A stretch of 64,000 nucleotides of DNA from Rhyzopertha dominica. Lineage: Eukaryota > Arthropoda > Insecta > Coleoptera > Bostrichidae. The notes beneath the pieces were generated by a model that did no database searches, was not told the DNA's origin, and worked only from the letters and a program-made list of their open reading frames with translations. A program made the position numbers and the translations under genes. The stretch is taken from positions 39,985,786 through 40,049,785 of the forward strand of contig QCXZ01000041.1 of assembly GCA_025024175.1 (NCBI GenBank). The letters are read 5' to 3'. Shown here piece by piece: positions 35,371 to 47,118 of the stretch. The first letter of the stretch is position 1. Each line of letters opens with the position of its first letter.

Positions 35371-36047
35371 GGGAGTGGGGAAACAGCTTGTTAACGTGGC
35401 GGGTTAAGCCGCCCTTTTCTATTTATAATTCAGCCACATGAACCACATCTTCAGCACCAGAAAAAACTTTCAGAACTAGTGTCAGAGGCCATCGAAAGGG
35501 GACATCTTTAGATCCGTGATGAATACGTATCATTTTCTTCTGCATTTAGCTTGATACATTTTAGTACGGCTTGTAAATAATAAAAATCTAGACTGCTTAA
35601 CCAATGAACTGTCATCAAGGGAGACGATTATTGGTCAACCGGAGAAGATCTGGTTCAGATGAAGATAATAAGGGTGTACAGACGAGAAGTGACCTGGAAT
35701 GAGGTAATCTGTTTCTTCAGGAGAGCCGCTGATTAATTCTAATGGTCTACTATGAAGAATGAAGTAAAAGCTAAAACTTCAGATACTTCTTTGGCACCGG
35801 CATAATTTGTGCCACAGGCTTTGAAGACATATAGGCTTCCAAATGCACTGCTCTAGTACTCATGCATATAAAGATGCACATATAACCGTTTGACATTCAG
35901 CTTTTTCGCAGATTGCTTTCTTTTATGGAAAACTGTCCGGTAAAGCCTTTTCCCACATTTAAAAAGGTACGGATCCGACTAAATCGTACTGCTGACAAGT
36001 TGTACATAGCGGCCTTCATACAATAGCACTTCATGCGACGGAATATA

Positions 36048-36319
36048 CAGGGTGATTTTTTGAAAACTTCACACCTTAAATAACTTTAAATAGAGGAAAA
36101 ATATAAAATTTTGCAAAAACAGGTAAACTTTTGTTTGCAGGGGGACAACTTTTGAGATAAGTTTTTAATGGATAGCGCTTACCCTCTTAGCGGGGTAGAT
36201 ACCCCTTCAAAAATTTTAAATGAAACTAGCCATCTTACGATACATCATTTAAAAGCTTATTACACAAGGAGTCTTGCCATGTAATTAGTTTTACTATTTT
36301 TTACCCATTGACGGGGTAG
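36048..36319. repeat. left 272-bp inverted repeat of the DD41D element
   Basis: Blocks shared with the reverse complement of 38075-38346 include CAAAAACAGGTAAACTTTTG, TTGCAGGGGGACAACTTTTG, AGCGCTTACCCTC and CATGTAATTAGTTTT. Confidence 0.85.
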
Positions 36320-36670
36320 TGGGTCAAAAAGTGCGTTGTAGCAAGTGGCTTATAAAATGGAATATTTTGGACTTTTTTAACAAAATTTATTGTCTTGCAG
36401 TTACAATAAAAATTGTCCTTACTTAAGCCTAAAAAACTTGTTAAAAAATAATTGTTACACCTAAGCAAAATGCCAAAAATACTTAAAATTTTCTTTCGAC
36501 ATTACTTGATATTGCAACTCGACAGTTTATACTGAATTGGCTAAATAATTATCTACTTTGTGTTTCCAATTTTTTGTTTCAACTTTTTGGCTACTTCTTT
36601 GGCACCACCATCTTTTTGTTCACATTCCTTTTTATAAATCGCGTGAAATTTTAAAGTGAGAGTCCAAGTG

Positions 36671-37759
36671 ATAACGGTTTATTCAACTGCCGAAAGGGTA
36701 GAAATAATTTTTATTTACGGTGCTGAGCATAGCTGTGCTCGTGCGTCAGCAAGGGTGTTTAACGATCGGCACCCCGATAAAAATGTTGACGCTGGGTATA
36801 TTCTCGATCTCGTGCAGAAATTTCAAGACACTGGATCTGTAGTAAACAAAAAAAGGGCAGGGAATAGAGTCGTTGATGAAATGGCCCAACTTGAAGTACT
36901 TGGTCATTTTGCAATGGATTCAACTAGCTCTTTGCGTAACATTTCTACAGCCACTGGACTTTCTTATTCATCTGTAAGGAAAGTTACAAAACTACACAAA
37001 TTCCATCCCTATAAGATGAAAACTCTTCAAGAACTCGGCGAAGATGACTTCGATAGAAGACTGCAATTTTGCGAAATTATGACAGAAAAGATTATAGTAA
37101 ATCCAAATCTAATAAAAAATATCTGCTTCAGTGATGAATGCACATTCTTTTTGAACGGCTCTGTAAATAAACATAACGTCAGGTACTGGAGTGACGAAAA
37201 TCCTTATATTTTTCGAGAAGGTCATACACAAGTTTCTCAGAAGCTGAACGTCTGAGCTGGAACACTTGGCAACGCAATTGTAGGTCCAGTTTTCATTGAT
37301 GGGACGCTAAATGGGGGAATGTATTTAGAATTACTTGATAACGTTATTGATCCTTTAATCACAGAGCAATTAGAAAACCAACGTGACCCTGAAGGAAATC
37401 CAATGTTGGATGAATACGAATTGTTTTACCAACATGATGGAGCCCCACGGCATTACGCCATTAATGTGCGAAATTGGTTAAATCATAGATTTCCTCTTCA
37501 CTGGATTGATAGGCGTGGAACAATTGAATGCCCGCCACGATCACCCGATTTAACTGCTTTAGATTTCTTTCTATGGGGACATTTAAAATCTGTGGTTTAC
37601 AAAACACAACCTACTAGCCTGGACGATCTGCGAGAAAGAATTATTAACGAGTGCAGGAGGATTCCACCTTAAACTTTCCGAAAAGTGCAGCAGGAGTTCG
37701 AGAACCGTCTGTATTATTGTATGGAAAGAGGTGGTGCACATTTTGATAATCTATTGTAA
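36671..37759 (+). pseudogene. DD41D transposase, nearly complete, two nonsense codons
   Basis: The frame reads TVYSTAERVEIIFIYGAEHS, then a helix-turn-helix region (RNISTATGLSYSSVRKVTKL), HPYKMKTLQELGEDDFDRRL, and the core: ICFSDECTFFLNGSVNKHNV (first Asp), FYQHDGAPRHYAINVRNWLN (second Asp) and PPRSPDLTALDFFLWGHLKS (third Asp, exactly 41 residues after the second). TGA at 37253-37255 falls where a Trp is usual, and TAA at 37670-37672 cuts off the last 29 codons, which stay open to TAA 37757-37759. No ATG opens the frame; ATA at 36671 lies where a start would be expected. Otherwise there is no frameshift over about 360 codons, so inactivation looks recent. Confidence 0.88.
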
Positions 37760-38074
37760 GGTTTGAATTTCTATGGTTTTGTTCACACTGTTTTTGGAGT
37801 TACAAATAAATAATTTTTCTTTTTCGTGGACATGGACTCTAAAAAATTACATGATAAATACTTTAATGTTAAAAATAATGTTAAAAGAAAATTTTCAGTA
37901 TTCTGGGAGTTTTTTTTAAGTGTCATATTTTTTACAAGTTGTTTGTTTAAATTTTGGGTTCTCGTAAGGACAAATTTTATTTCCGCTCTAAAATAAAATA
38001 CATTTTGTTGAAAAGAGTCCAAAATATTCAATTTAATATAAGCAACCTGTTTCGTAGGCACTATTAATCTATTA

Positions 38075-38346
38075 TTACCCCGTCAATAAGTTAAACGTGG
38101 AAAAACTAATTACATGGCCAGACTCTTTGTGAAATAAGCTTTCAAATGATGTATCACAAGATGGATAGTTCCGTTTAAAATTTTTAAAGGGGTGTCTACC
38201 CTGCTCAGAGAGTAAGCGCTGTTTATTAAAAACTTATCTCAAAAGTTGTCCCCCTGCAAACAAAAGTTTACCTGTTTTTGCAAATTTTTCAATTTTTGCT
38301 ATATTTAAAGTTATTTAAGGTGTGAAGCTTTCAAAAAATCACCCTG
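38075..38346. repeat. right 272-bp inverted repeat of the DD41D element
   Basis: Reverse complement of 36048-36319 with scattered differences; ends in CACCCTG next to TA. Confidence 0.85.
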
Positions 38347-40499
38347 TATATATACTCTAACGATGGTCCGGATCGAGGGAATCGAACATTTCTGCTGGAT
38401 AAGTCCTTGCCACGAGTATCAGTTGCGTAAATGACAGAAGTCGCGGATTGAGTTGGTAAAATGGCATTGTTGGGGTAAAAAAGTGTATGCTCAATTTTCT
38501 TTTTAACGATGCCTGCTGTAGACTTTTGCTTAACCTGAGGAGTCCATCTGAGTCTAAGAACGGCGCTTATCTTTTAATTGCTGAATTTCCCTGCCGAAGT
38601 GCCTTTGTTGCACAAGATTTAAAGTGCCTGACGAAGTCCATCTGTGGATAATGGCAATAGGGTGCAATTTGCAGTTTCGAGTGTTTTAAATGTTTGTATA
38701 CATAAATTCGTTGAAGTCGAAGAAGCAATGAGTAATTTGCCATGCGTTGCAATAAGTAATATGTTGTAGCTTGCGTGATTAAAATGCGAGTACATTTCGT
38801 TTCGGGAATATGAGATTCTAGTGTAATAACAATCTCTAGGTTTCAACTTTCTTTGGGGTATTATTCAGATAAGCTGTGGGTAGAAAGCCTCGTGATGCAC
38901 AATCTACTTGAAGCCAAATGCATTTATCAGTTAGATCAGGAATCATTCGGTTCGCAACGAGTTTGCAACATATGCGGACATATATATGGAGTGTTCTGGG
39001 TCATGTTAGAACAATATTATGGAATAGGAATTCGTTCTCTGAAAGTTCATACGGACTAAATAAACAAACCAGAAATCTTAGTGCAGCGACTTTGTTTTTA
39101 GCTTTTAGCAAATATGTGATGCCTTGTCTTTTATGTAAAAGAGAACAGCAGTATATTCTCGCTCTGAAGCATCACAGAAGCCTATTACGCATATCATCGA
39201 AGAATCAGTTTTGAATGGGCATGAGAGGATCTTTACAGCTTAAAGTGTGTCCAACTGAAAAACTAAGATAACCATAAAAATCTAAGACAGAGGGTCATCC
39301 GGTCCAATACGAAATAGCTGAAGTGGTCAGAGGAGGGACCACAACTAAAACCGAGGGTTTCCAAAGATTTGTTGGTATACTGTGTAAAATACATATTGTT
39401 CAAGTTCGTTGAGTAATATCGGATAAAATAGTGTCGCAGTTACGCAAAATCAATCCCAATTTCCCTAGCAAACACACTGATGCTTCAGTTCTAAGGCTTC
39501 TTGGACCAAATCAGCACCAGCTACTATCCAAGTAAGTTTGTTGTGCTGCAAGAAGAAAATTATGGCCTTCGTCAGATATAAGCTGTAGTATAACTCTGAG
39601 CCAAATATGCACCGGAGTTGATGCCCTAAGTTACTGTGATTAGTTTGTATCATTATACTGAGCTTTTGTGAATCTGAATGTCTCCAAAATATGTGTTTAT
39701 ATTTCTGATAATCGGGGTGTACATTNATACAGTGGTTCGTCATTCTGATGTCAGCACAAAGAGTGGCAGAAAATAATCGGAAATTTATGATTATATCTGT
39801 TATATCAGGAGAAAGCTAGGCCCTCTCATGAGCCGATCGTTAAGAAGCAATATACATTAGAACCTTTAATGGAGGCGTGAAAGACAACTCGCACTTTTGT
39901 AGCTGAATTGGAATTTTTAAAGACGGCATGATGCGGAATACGTAAGGCTGCGGGTTTATGCGGACTTCTAAATGACATAGAAGCTAGTTCTAGTATGAAT
40001 AAGTGATATGTCTCGCTAAGTTGAAGGTTTCTCGCCGTACCAATCTTTAGATTTTGTAGACGTCAAATACCACAATCTCTGAAACTATCAGATTTTAGGT
40101 AATCTTCGGAATAAAAGAGATACAGTATATTTCCCTTAAATATCTTATCTGTTAAGTAGATGTTTGTTACATTGATTTTGATTTTGATCGAGTTTGATCC
40201 AACGAATAATTTTACCTTTTTCTAGTGGCGTTTGACTATACCTTTTGCGGGTATACTATGATCCAGGATCAATAACTACGAACAAGCTTCATTGCACCAG
40301 GCTTGAGCTGTTACCAGTGAATTGGTGGTAATTGGTTTGGTCATTGCATGTCAGTGCTTGAGGTGCTGAATTAACAAAGTGGTTGGTCGTTGCGAACGTA
40401 GATGGCGTTGCTGTGTCTAAGTTCTTGAACGACTGATTCCTCCGTTAAGGCGTCTGAAACGTTTCAATGAAACAAAGTATGGTGGTTGAAGCTTCGGCA

Positions 40500-43400
40500 T
40501 CATCTAGATGTCGAACAATGTTTTTCGAGGCAAATAAAGCCTCGTCAAAAACGGTTATCGAGTAGATATGGATGATGAATGTTTGATGTTTTGCATTAGT
40601 TGGGGTTGGGAGTTTAACTTCTGGCGTGAGAGTTTCAAAACGTTACATCTAGATTGAACGAACGAAATCAATATTATGTCTCTGTTGGAGAGCATGCTTT
40701 GCAACAGTAGATCTCTCAGTTTGTCCAAGGATGCCAAGGTTATTTATCCTTCAAGCAACACTTCTTATGGTGGTTCCAATGTATACTATTCCGCAACTGT
40801 AAGGTATACTGTATACTCCTCAAGATAAGGGATCTCGCTTATCATTCCTAGAAGTTAAAATATACTGTAGAGCTAGCTGTCTTGTACGTTTATAGATAGG
40901 TGTGATGTTCATTATTTGCAGTATATTCCCAATACGACCGATGATGTTCCTGATGTAAGTACCGTTCCCACTAACGCTGGCTGTTAGGCTTATTCCTGCG
41001 GCTAGTTGAAGTAATTGTCGAGTAATCGTTTGTAGATGCTGCGGTTTGTAATTATAACGCCCCTTTTCTGCCTGGGGTGATGGAATCTAAACGTTATGTC
41101 CTAACTATTTATTCCTCCTTCTGTTGACTAAAATATCGATGAAGGCCAGCTTCATGCCTTTTTCGGCCTCCACGGTAAAACTTGACGCTTAGGCGTCTAC
41201 TGCTTAGGTGTTGAAGGAACTCTCGAAGGGCGTCCTCGCCATGGCTACGAAGGTGTCGTCAACTTATCTGTACCATGCCGAGAGTTTCTTCTCCGCTGTT
41301 TCCAAGACTTCTTTTTCGAACTTCTCCTGGAAAAGGTTGGTCACCACCGGCCATCAGCTTCTGGTAGCAATCGTCCTTCCAGAAGTGAGACAATGTTTAA
41401 ACAGTGTCGTTACATTAGCTAGTGCTGTCAAGAAAAAAGAAAGCCTTGGTTCCAAAGAAACTGTTTTGGTCTAATCATCGAAGGTTGCTTTTGCTAGTGT
41501 GTTTGGCGTATAGTGTGCCTCGATCGAGTTTCTTGTAGACATCTGGTTCCAGTAAACTTCTTATCTTGTCACGGTAGTCTATTGTGTGCATGATTACCAT
41601 TGCGTTTCATTTGTCTGTTTGCAAAGTCGTGATGGTCCTGTTGCTGTTCAGATCTTTCACCGCTTTGCGTTCCCTCGCAGATAGGTTGCCTTTTAGTGGT
41701 TTGCTTTTCCGCAAGATTCGAGTTTCTTCGGCTTGGTTTAATGGCAAAACTCGCACTGAAAATAGTTGATTGTCAACAACAACAAATTTCCGTTTGTTAC
41801 AGACAAATTTGTTGTAGTAAAGAATTATTTGTTGTAAATACCATACATTTGCTTCCTTGTTGTTTCGATTTACTAAAATCATATTGTTGCCTATACCAAG
41901 ATAAATTTTGTTACCGCAAATAATATATATGATAAAGCCAATAAATTAAATGAGTTACATACACAAAAAAAATTGTTGTCATTTTCTAGCCAATCACAAC
42001 CATTTAAATCACGCAATTACCATATAAGGTCATAACCGAAAATGCTGCTAAAGCCATTCATTGTTGCCAGGTTGGGCGATTCATACCCAAAGAGAAAGAA
42101 TTCGTATTTGGCAACTTTGAATTGCAAAGACAAAAACTATATCTCTAAATTTGATTTATTAAACGTTGTAACAATATAATGTATGTGTTTATGCAGAACT
42201 CGCTCTAAGTTGAATTTATTTTTATTGAATTTTTGTTCGTTATGTTAATCTGATTGTATGCTACGACCATCAATGACGGTTTTAGCGTGTTCGTAATGGC
42301 GGTAGCAATCTGCATTTGATCAGTCTGGACGACATTTTACCGAGTGTGGGGAATGGGGGACATACTGCTGAAGAATACTGGCAATTCTGTCGGCATCGGC
42401 AGCCCGATTTGCGCAAAGCGGCACACCTTGCCATGAGTACGGACGCGTGCAGTGCAGCTTCATGCTGCATGTTAGTAGAATAGGATTTATCAATATTCAC
42501 GAAGTGTGTTTTAACTGGGTGCATCAGTCGCGGAGGTCTTGGAAACGTAGGGTTTCCAGAATCCCGATCTAATTAAAGGTTTTCAATGTAAGTACAATTA
42601 ATTCTTTATGTTATTTCTTATGAATTTTTAGGGTAGCTTCAAATTTAAGCGTTTTTAATTACTTACTTTTACCCGTTTCCAGTCCATGTTCATACAACGC
42701 TACAATTTACTGATATCCACGACGGCCAATGGACACGTAACTTTAAGTTTTGTATTAATAGAAATATTTATTTTTATAATTTTCAGCATTCTTTCAGTTA
42801 ATAAATGTTTCATGAATGAAGTCTTGTTTTATTATATTGCACCATGCTTGCAATGAAATTAGCATATGTGTGGCAGTTCAGAAATTAAATGTGAACAAAG
42901 AGTGGTAAATAACTATTCATTTATAAATAAACCAGATTGAAAATTAATAAATATAGCTTATTGTACCAACATGTTGTGCATTTGCCTCCATAAATATTAT
43001 GTATCCGTCCATGTAAGTAATAGTGAGTGTTGGAAGAACTAGCAGTTCATCAGTCGCTTTAAATACGAATGACTTACCCGTACAACAAAATAATTAGTTA
43101 TTGTAACTACTACAAATGCATTGTGATTAATAAATTATAAGTTATTTTAACAAATATCGTTTTTGTTGCTACTAATAACAAATTACTTCTAATAACAAAT
43201 ATTTTGCGCAACAAAAATAATTCGTTGTCTTTACAAAGTATTTATTTGAGGCTATAGCTACAAATAGGATTTGTTGACAATACTAAATTTAAAGTAAACC
43301 GAACAAATCCTTTCTTTTAGTGCGGATAGCAGCTTTTACTTTGGCGAAGATGTCTTTCACTGGTACCTTCACAGGAACGAGGGCATAGTATTCCCCTTTT

Positions 43401-43550
43401 GCTTTGACCGACGCTTCCTCGCTGCGAGTTCGCAGTCAGTAAGGTTTACCACCGTGCGTCTGATGTCGAGACTGGGTCAGTGATTTCGAGTTAGTTGCCG
43501 TGATCGTGGAGATTTCCTCTTCGCTGCCATTTAGCCCACTGCTGTGGTGA
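40500..43550 (-). pseudogene. Penelope-like element with GIY-YIG domain, split by an insertion
   Basis: N-terminal residues lie at 43550-43320 (GEYYALVPVKVPVKDIFAKV). After a ~1.5-kb inserted block the frame resumes at 41760: LSARERKAVKDLNSNRTITT, YRDKIRSLLEPDVYKKLDRG, then QEKFEKEVLETAEKKLSAWY with R*VDDTF (a stop replaces the Tyr of YVDD), VEAEKGMKLAFIDILVNRRR, and at about 40840-40700 the endonuclease GVYSIPYSCGIVYIGTTIRS followed by GQTERSTVAKHAL. This is a third Penelope-like lineage in the window and less AT-rich than the others. Multiple stops make it inactive. Confidence 0.8.
41773..43300. mobile_element. ~1.5-kb element rich in TTGTTG/CAACAA motifs
   Basis: It separates the N-terminal and core parts of the Penelope-like element. 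Both edges carry ATTGTCAACAA in inverted orientation: the left edge continues CAACAAATTTCC and the right edge, in reverse complement, continues ATCCTATTTGT. Subterminal regions repeat ATTTGTTG-type words many times (41790-41850 and 43150-43280). A minus-strand frame at 42282-42524 has no recognisable domain. It looks like a non-autonomous DNA transposon; I found no certain target duplication. Confidence 0.5.
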
Positions 43551-43599
43551 GGATCTTCAGAGCCGAGCTCGTTTTCAACCACGACGCTGGTTGGTAAGT

Positions 43600-43930
43600 T
43601 ATTACAAGACAGCTACAGCCTTTTTTCACTTCTATGAAAAATAAACGCGATCCCTTATCTTCACGAGTACACAGTATACCTTGCAGTTGCAGAATAGTGT
43701 ACATTGGAACCATACAAAGAGGTGCTGCTGCAAAAATAAAAGAACACGCGAGATGCTGCCGCCTCCAACGCCAACTCCGGACTACCACAGAGTTTCCAGC
43801 GGCAGACACCCGACAGTCAGTTTGTATTCGCTCGGAAACAATTACGTCAACACTAAACATGAATCGAAAATACCACGGCAGTGGGCAATACGTCAGCGAA
43901 GATGAAAGCACTACGACGACAGTCAACTAA
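43600..43930 (+). pseudogene. Penelope-like GIY-YIG fragment, opposite strand
   Basis: KRDPLSSRVHSIPCSCRIVY then IGTIQRGAAAKIKEHARCCR matches the endonuclease of the element at 40.7 kb, but on the plus strand. VHS replaces the GVY start of the domain. It lies next to the N-terminal piece of the minus-strand copy, so two related copies meet here, or one was rearranged. Confidence 0.7.
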
Positions 43931-43934
43931 CCAG

Positions 43935-44385
43935 AGTCAATAGAAAGTTCTTGTTTAAAAAACTATGCGATATCATCTAAAAGGATGTGTGAATAAACCA
44001 TGATCATCATAAAAAGGCACCTAAAGAGTTGGAAAAAGTTGAAAACACAAAGCAGATAACTAGACAATTTCGTATATACATTGCGAAAGGAAAGGTAAAA
44101 AACTAAACTTTTTGGAATATCTAGAAAATAAAAGAGGTAATCAGAAAATATTTGGCAAATCCTTGTCCAATACGCTGTTGATATTGCCGAAATTATATAA
44201 GTGGCCTTTAAACTCAGGCGAGAGATTATTACAACTAAACTTTACAGCCCTATAAAAATAAACAAAATGTTGCTCATTTGAGCTTAGTGTACATTGTTCA
44301 TTCGTCGAGAATGACCGTTAGGTCGAAGTCATCGTCAGAGCTAACTGATAAATCTAGTGAAACAAAGCACATACATATAACCGTG
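43935..44385. other. no recognisable gene
   Basis: No domain or repeat recognised between the Penelope-like fragment and the Gypsy fragment. Confidence 0.6.
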
Positions 44386-44387
44386 TT

Positions 44388-45420
44388 TTGTACCATGAAT
44401 TTACTACTAAAAGCGTTAATTTAATAAAGGTTAAACCCGAGCCATGTAACCCAACATTTTTGAAAGCACGTACTTTGCCATTTAGGATCAAAAATAAGGA
44501 AGAGGGTACTCCAGTCGTCTCGGTTTTGAGCAGACGGTTGAATTCTCTCAATCCACATGTTGAAGTTGATTAGCATCATTTTCCAAGTATAGAAAACTTA
44601 GTCAAATTACAAGGAGCAGTTATGTTTATTAAATTTAGTCTGACTAACTCTTCAATCAAGAAATGGCGACAATGTGGACGCAGTGTATTACTTCGATATC
44701 TAGTGCACCTTTTAGCAATGCTCGCCTACCACTCGAACTCCGTTTAAAAAATGGATACATTATTCCAAGGCCAAGAAGACGTGTTTTTGGACTATCCGTT
44801 GATAACGCGACGTAATGAGCAAGTTTCTTTATTAAATAAAGTGTTGAAACCTACATGAAATAGACTTTAACATTTTGCCTGAATAATCTAGTATCTTGCA
44901 ACCTGAAGTATGCTATTTAGAGTACAAAATAAATAAAAACGATATTACTATTAGCGAGGTTCGTCGCCCAGAAAATGTCACGCAATTAAGGTCTTTCCTT
45001 GGATTGGTAAACTATTATGGAAATTTTGTCGAAAACTTGTCCACTATATTATACCTATTTTATCAGTTACTAAAAGCCGGTGCATAATAGCACCGGAGTA
45101 AAAAAAAAGACAGAGTTATCGAGGTCAGCACCAATACTCCTTCATTTCACCTCTGAAGATCCGGTAAGATTAAATTGAGTCAGTATATTCAGATCATACA
45201 AAAGTTACTCTCAATAAAAGGATTAAGGATTATTTTTTATTGTGTAAGCTTAACATGCTCAAGCATTTTACAATTCTCAACAAATATTTTACGTTGTTGG
45301 ACAGTTAATTTGTCTAATTATGAATATAAGATTGAATTTGTTAAATTTCAAGATAACCGTTTCATACATAGATTTATAAGTATATTCATGTTCTGGTTTT
45401 GGGACAATCCTAGAACTGAG
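44388..45420 (+). pseudogene. Ty3/Gypsy Pol fragment
   Basis: Three plus-strand pieces follow Gypsy Pol order. CNPTFLKARTLPFRIKNKEE (44440-44505) matches the start of the reverse transcriptase. ISEVRRPENVTQLRSFLGLV then NYYGNFVENLS (44950-45045) is the hallmark between the reverse transcriptase and RNase H. RCWTVNLSNYEYKIEFVKFQ (45297-45356) matches the end of RNase H. The polymerase active site lies in a missing or unreadable part between the first two. Stops and shifts are frequent. No integrase or terminal repeat was seen. Confidence 0.75.
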
Positions 45421-45633
45421 CTACAAGAAACGTCAAAACAAAAAGTTACCTAAAACTGGCTTAGCAACCCTTACACCTCAGATCGCGAACAGTCCGAACC
45501 AAGTTCATTTGTTCACAAAGTTATACTATAACTTTTTTACGAAGACATTATAAAAAAATTTGCATGCTTAAAAATGGAAACACGACAACTGTTTCGAGTT
45601 ACAAACTTATATTCAGAAGTACAACGACTGAAA

Positions 45634-46065
45634 TTGTAAATCGCAGAAACTTTTTTCCTATTTCATAAACTTGTCGGTAGAGTTCTGATTCAAAAAAGAG
45701 TGTAGTGCAGCCTTCTTGTTATGATAAGTTATACTTAAAAATCTGCTTAAATACAATTTACAAATATAAATAAAAATGCTTATTAAAAAAACTTTGTTCA
45801 TACTGAAACGTACGTAAAAAAATACTTTACTCATCATTTTATAACGAATCAAGTCTTAATAAAGAGTTCTCATTGTTGCTTCCAAAAACGTCCTTAAGTT
45901 CGAAGTAGGAGTCGAGGATGGCGCTGATGTCGGTTATTTCTTCTTCCCAGGAGCCTGCCGCCGAAAAAGCTTTCTTATCATATCCGCCATTCTTCTCCTT
46001 AGGACTTCTTCNTTNCTCCGATTTCAGCGTAGTAAACCCTTTTTTGTTGTCGCCACAGATNCTAG
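45634..46065 (-). pseudogene. partial tandem copy of the DUF4779-type gene
   Basis: On the minus strand, KEKNGGYDKKAFSAAGSWEE then EITDISAILDSYFELKDVFG aligns with residues 151-189 of the gene at 47119-47820 (KEKHGGYDKKASSAAGSKEE and INDVGAIFDSYFGLQDVFG). Just upstream, AAGGGTTTACTACGCTGAAA matches the codons for residues 75-80, so about 65 codons are deleted between them. After the VFG block about 40 C-terminal codons are also deleted and the frame runs straight into 3' untranslated sequence. That sequence matches the parent's down to TTGTAAATCGCAGAAA at 45634, but the parent's AATAAA reads AATAGG here. The 5' half and promoter are absent. Three undetermined bases fall inside. Two large deletions and a frame change make this a relic. 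Confidence 0.8.
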
Positions 46066-46855
46066 AGAATTAATAATTGAGTGGTGTCATTTCGGAAAGA
46101 AGATTTATTGTTTAAAATTAGGCAATCGTTTAATAAACGAATTTAAAGGTATATTGATGTATGCGGAAATAATTTCGAACGTCTACCGCCTCTTCTTTTA
46201 CTAATTGTTTTAAAGTATTTATTTGTGACTAACAGCATATTAGTTGGCATTACTTTTAATTAGGGTAACTTAAAACATTACACACACTTTAAATAATGGA
46301 AATTTATTGCGTTACATTACTAAAATGCAAACAGTTATCGCGAAAATGGTCGATTATAGGGACCTCTTCAAAGTACACATTTTTGATGAATAAAGGATAG
46401 AAGAACAGATGCAGTAACAAAAAAATGGGTAGTAAAACCACTTGAAGTACCGTAGGTATATTATGACGTCACGTGCAAATTGTAACGAATTGGCTAAAGT
46501 ATTTAAATTCCTCGACCCAAAAAAAAAACGAATACCAAGTTTTATTTAAATATTTCAATAATTTGAAGTTTTTTGGCAACCCCAGTCACCCTTTTATTTG
46601 ATTCTTTCGTACAAATATAATATAATAGTTATTACTTCAGTGAATCTTATAATATTAACTACTGCATACTTTTAATACATAAAATATGGAAAACATTATT
46701 TTCGTAATTTAGATGTAACGTAAATCCATCTAGTGGCGATTCTACGCACTTTCAGTAATTTCTCTTTGGCACTTTAGTTAAATGTAACTTTTATCCTCAA
46801 ATGTTTACAACTATCGGTAATTGAGGTAAGGCCTGTCACCTGTCATAATTGCTCA
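46066..46855. other. spacer between gene and partial copy
   Basis: AT-rich with no recognisable coding sequence. It lies downstream of the DUF4779-type gene's poly(A) signal. Confidence 0.6.
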
Positions 46856-46882
46856 CCTTGTAAATCGCAGAAAACGTTTTTT

Positions 46883-46888
46883 TTTATT
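46883..46888 (-). terminator. poly(A) signal of the DUF4779-type gene
   Basis: AATAAA on the minus strand about 230 bp beyond the stop codon, in CACGAAATAAAAAAAAACG. It is the last conserved block before similarity to the partial copy ends. Confidence 0.6.
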
Positions 46889-47118
46889 TCGTGTTGATAT
46901 AAACTATCGTCTGCTAGAGTTCAGCTTTAAAAAAGTGTAGCGCACCCTTCTTGTTATGATAAATTATATTTTAAAATCTGCTTAAATACAATTTACAAAT
47001 ATAAATAACAATGCTTATTAAAAAAACTTTGCTGTTTACAGCTGTTCATACTGAAGCTTTCCTTCGCACGTAAAAAAACACTTTACTCATCATTTTATAA
47101 CGTATCAAGTCCAATCTC

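Larger units (their letters stand above)
36048..38346 (+). mobile_element. DD41D Tc1/mariner element with ~272-bp inverted repeats
   Basis: The ends read CAGGGTGATTTTTTGAAA and TTTCAAAAAATCACCCTG, each flanked by TA (36046-36047 and 38347-38348). The inverted similarity continues inward to about 36319 on the left and 38075 on the right, closing with GACGGGGTA. Between them lies one DD41D transposase with only a few point lesions. The element sits inside the BEL/Pao integrase region and is therefore younger than that retrotransposon. Confidence 0.9.
35370..40060 (-). pseudogene. BEL/Pao retrotransposon Pol remnant, split by a DD41D element
   Basis: From 40060 downward the minus strand reads PHHAVFKNSNSATKVRVVFH then LNDRLMRGPSF (start of the Pao reverse transcriptase), HPDYQKYKHIFWRHSDSQKL, WIVAGADLVQEALELKHQ (active-site region, with the YVDD not preserved), FCDASEREYTAVLFYIKDKA (RNase H), CIWLQVDCASRGFLPTA, and TPTMPFYQLNPRLLS near the integrase zinc-binding region (about 38450). 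The order resumes beyond the inserted element (36048-38346) with integrase pieces (ICASLYA.VLEQCIWKPICL near 35850) and a tail (LIPGHFSSVHPYYLHL, near 35720, and INRKGGLTRHVNKLFP in shifted frames near 35400). Many stops and shifts make this an old copy. Protease and Gag are not recognised upstream. Confidence 0.75.

Noticed and set aside
36656..36670. GTG at 36656 as the start of the DD41D transposase
   Set aside because: GTG is not a credible start in an insect gene, and conserved sequence begins about five codons later; start-codon loss is more likely.
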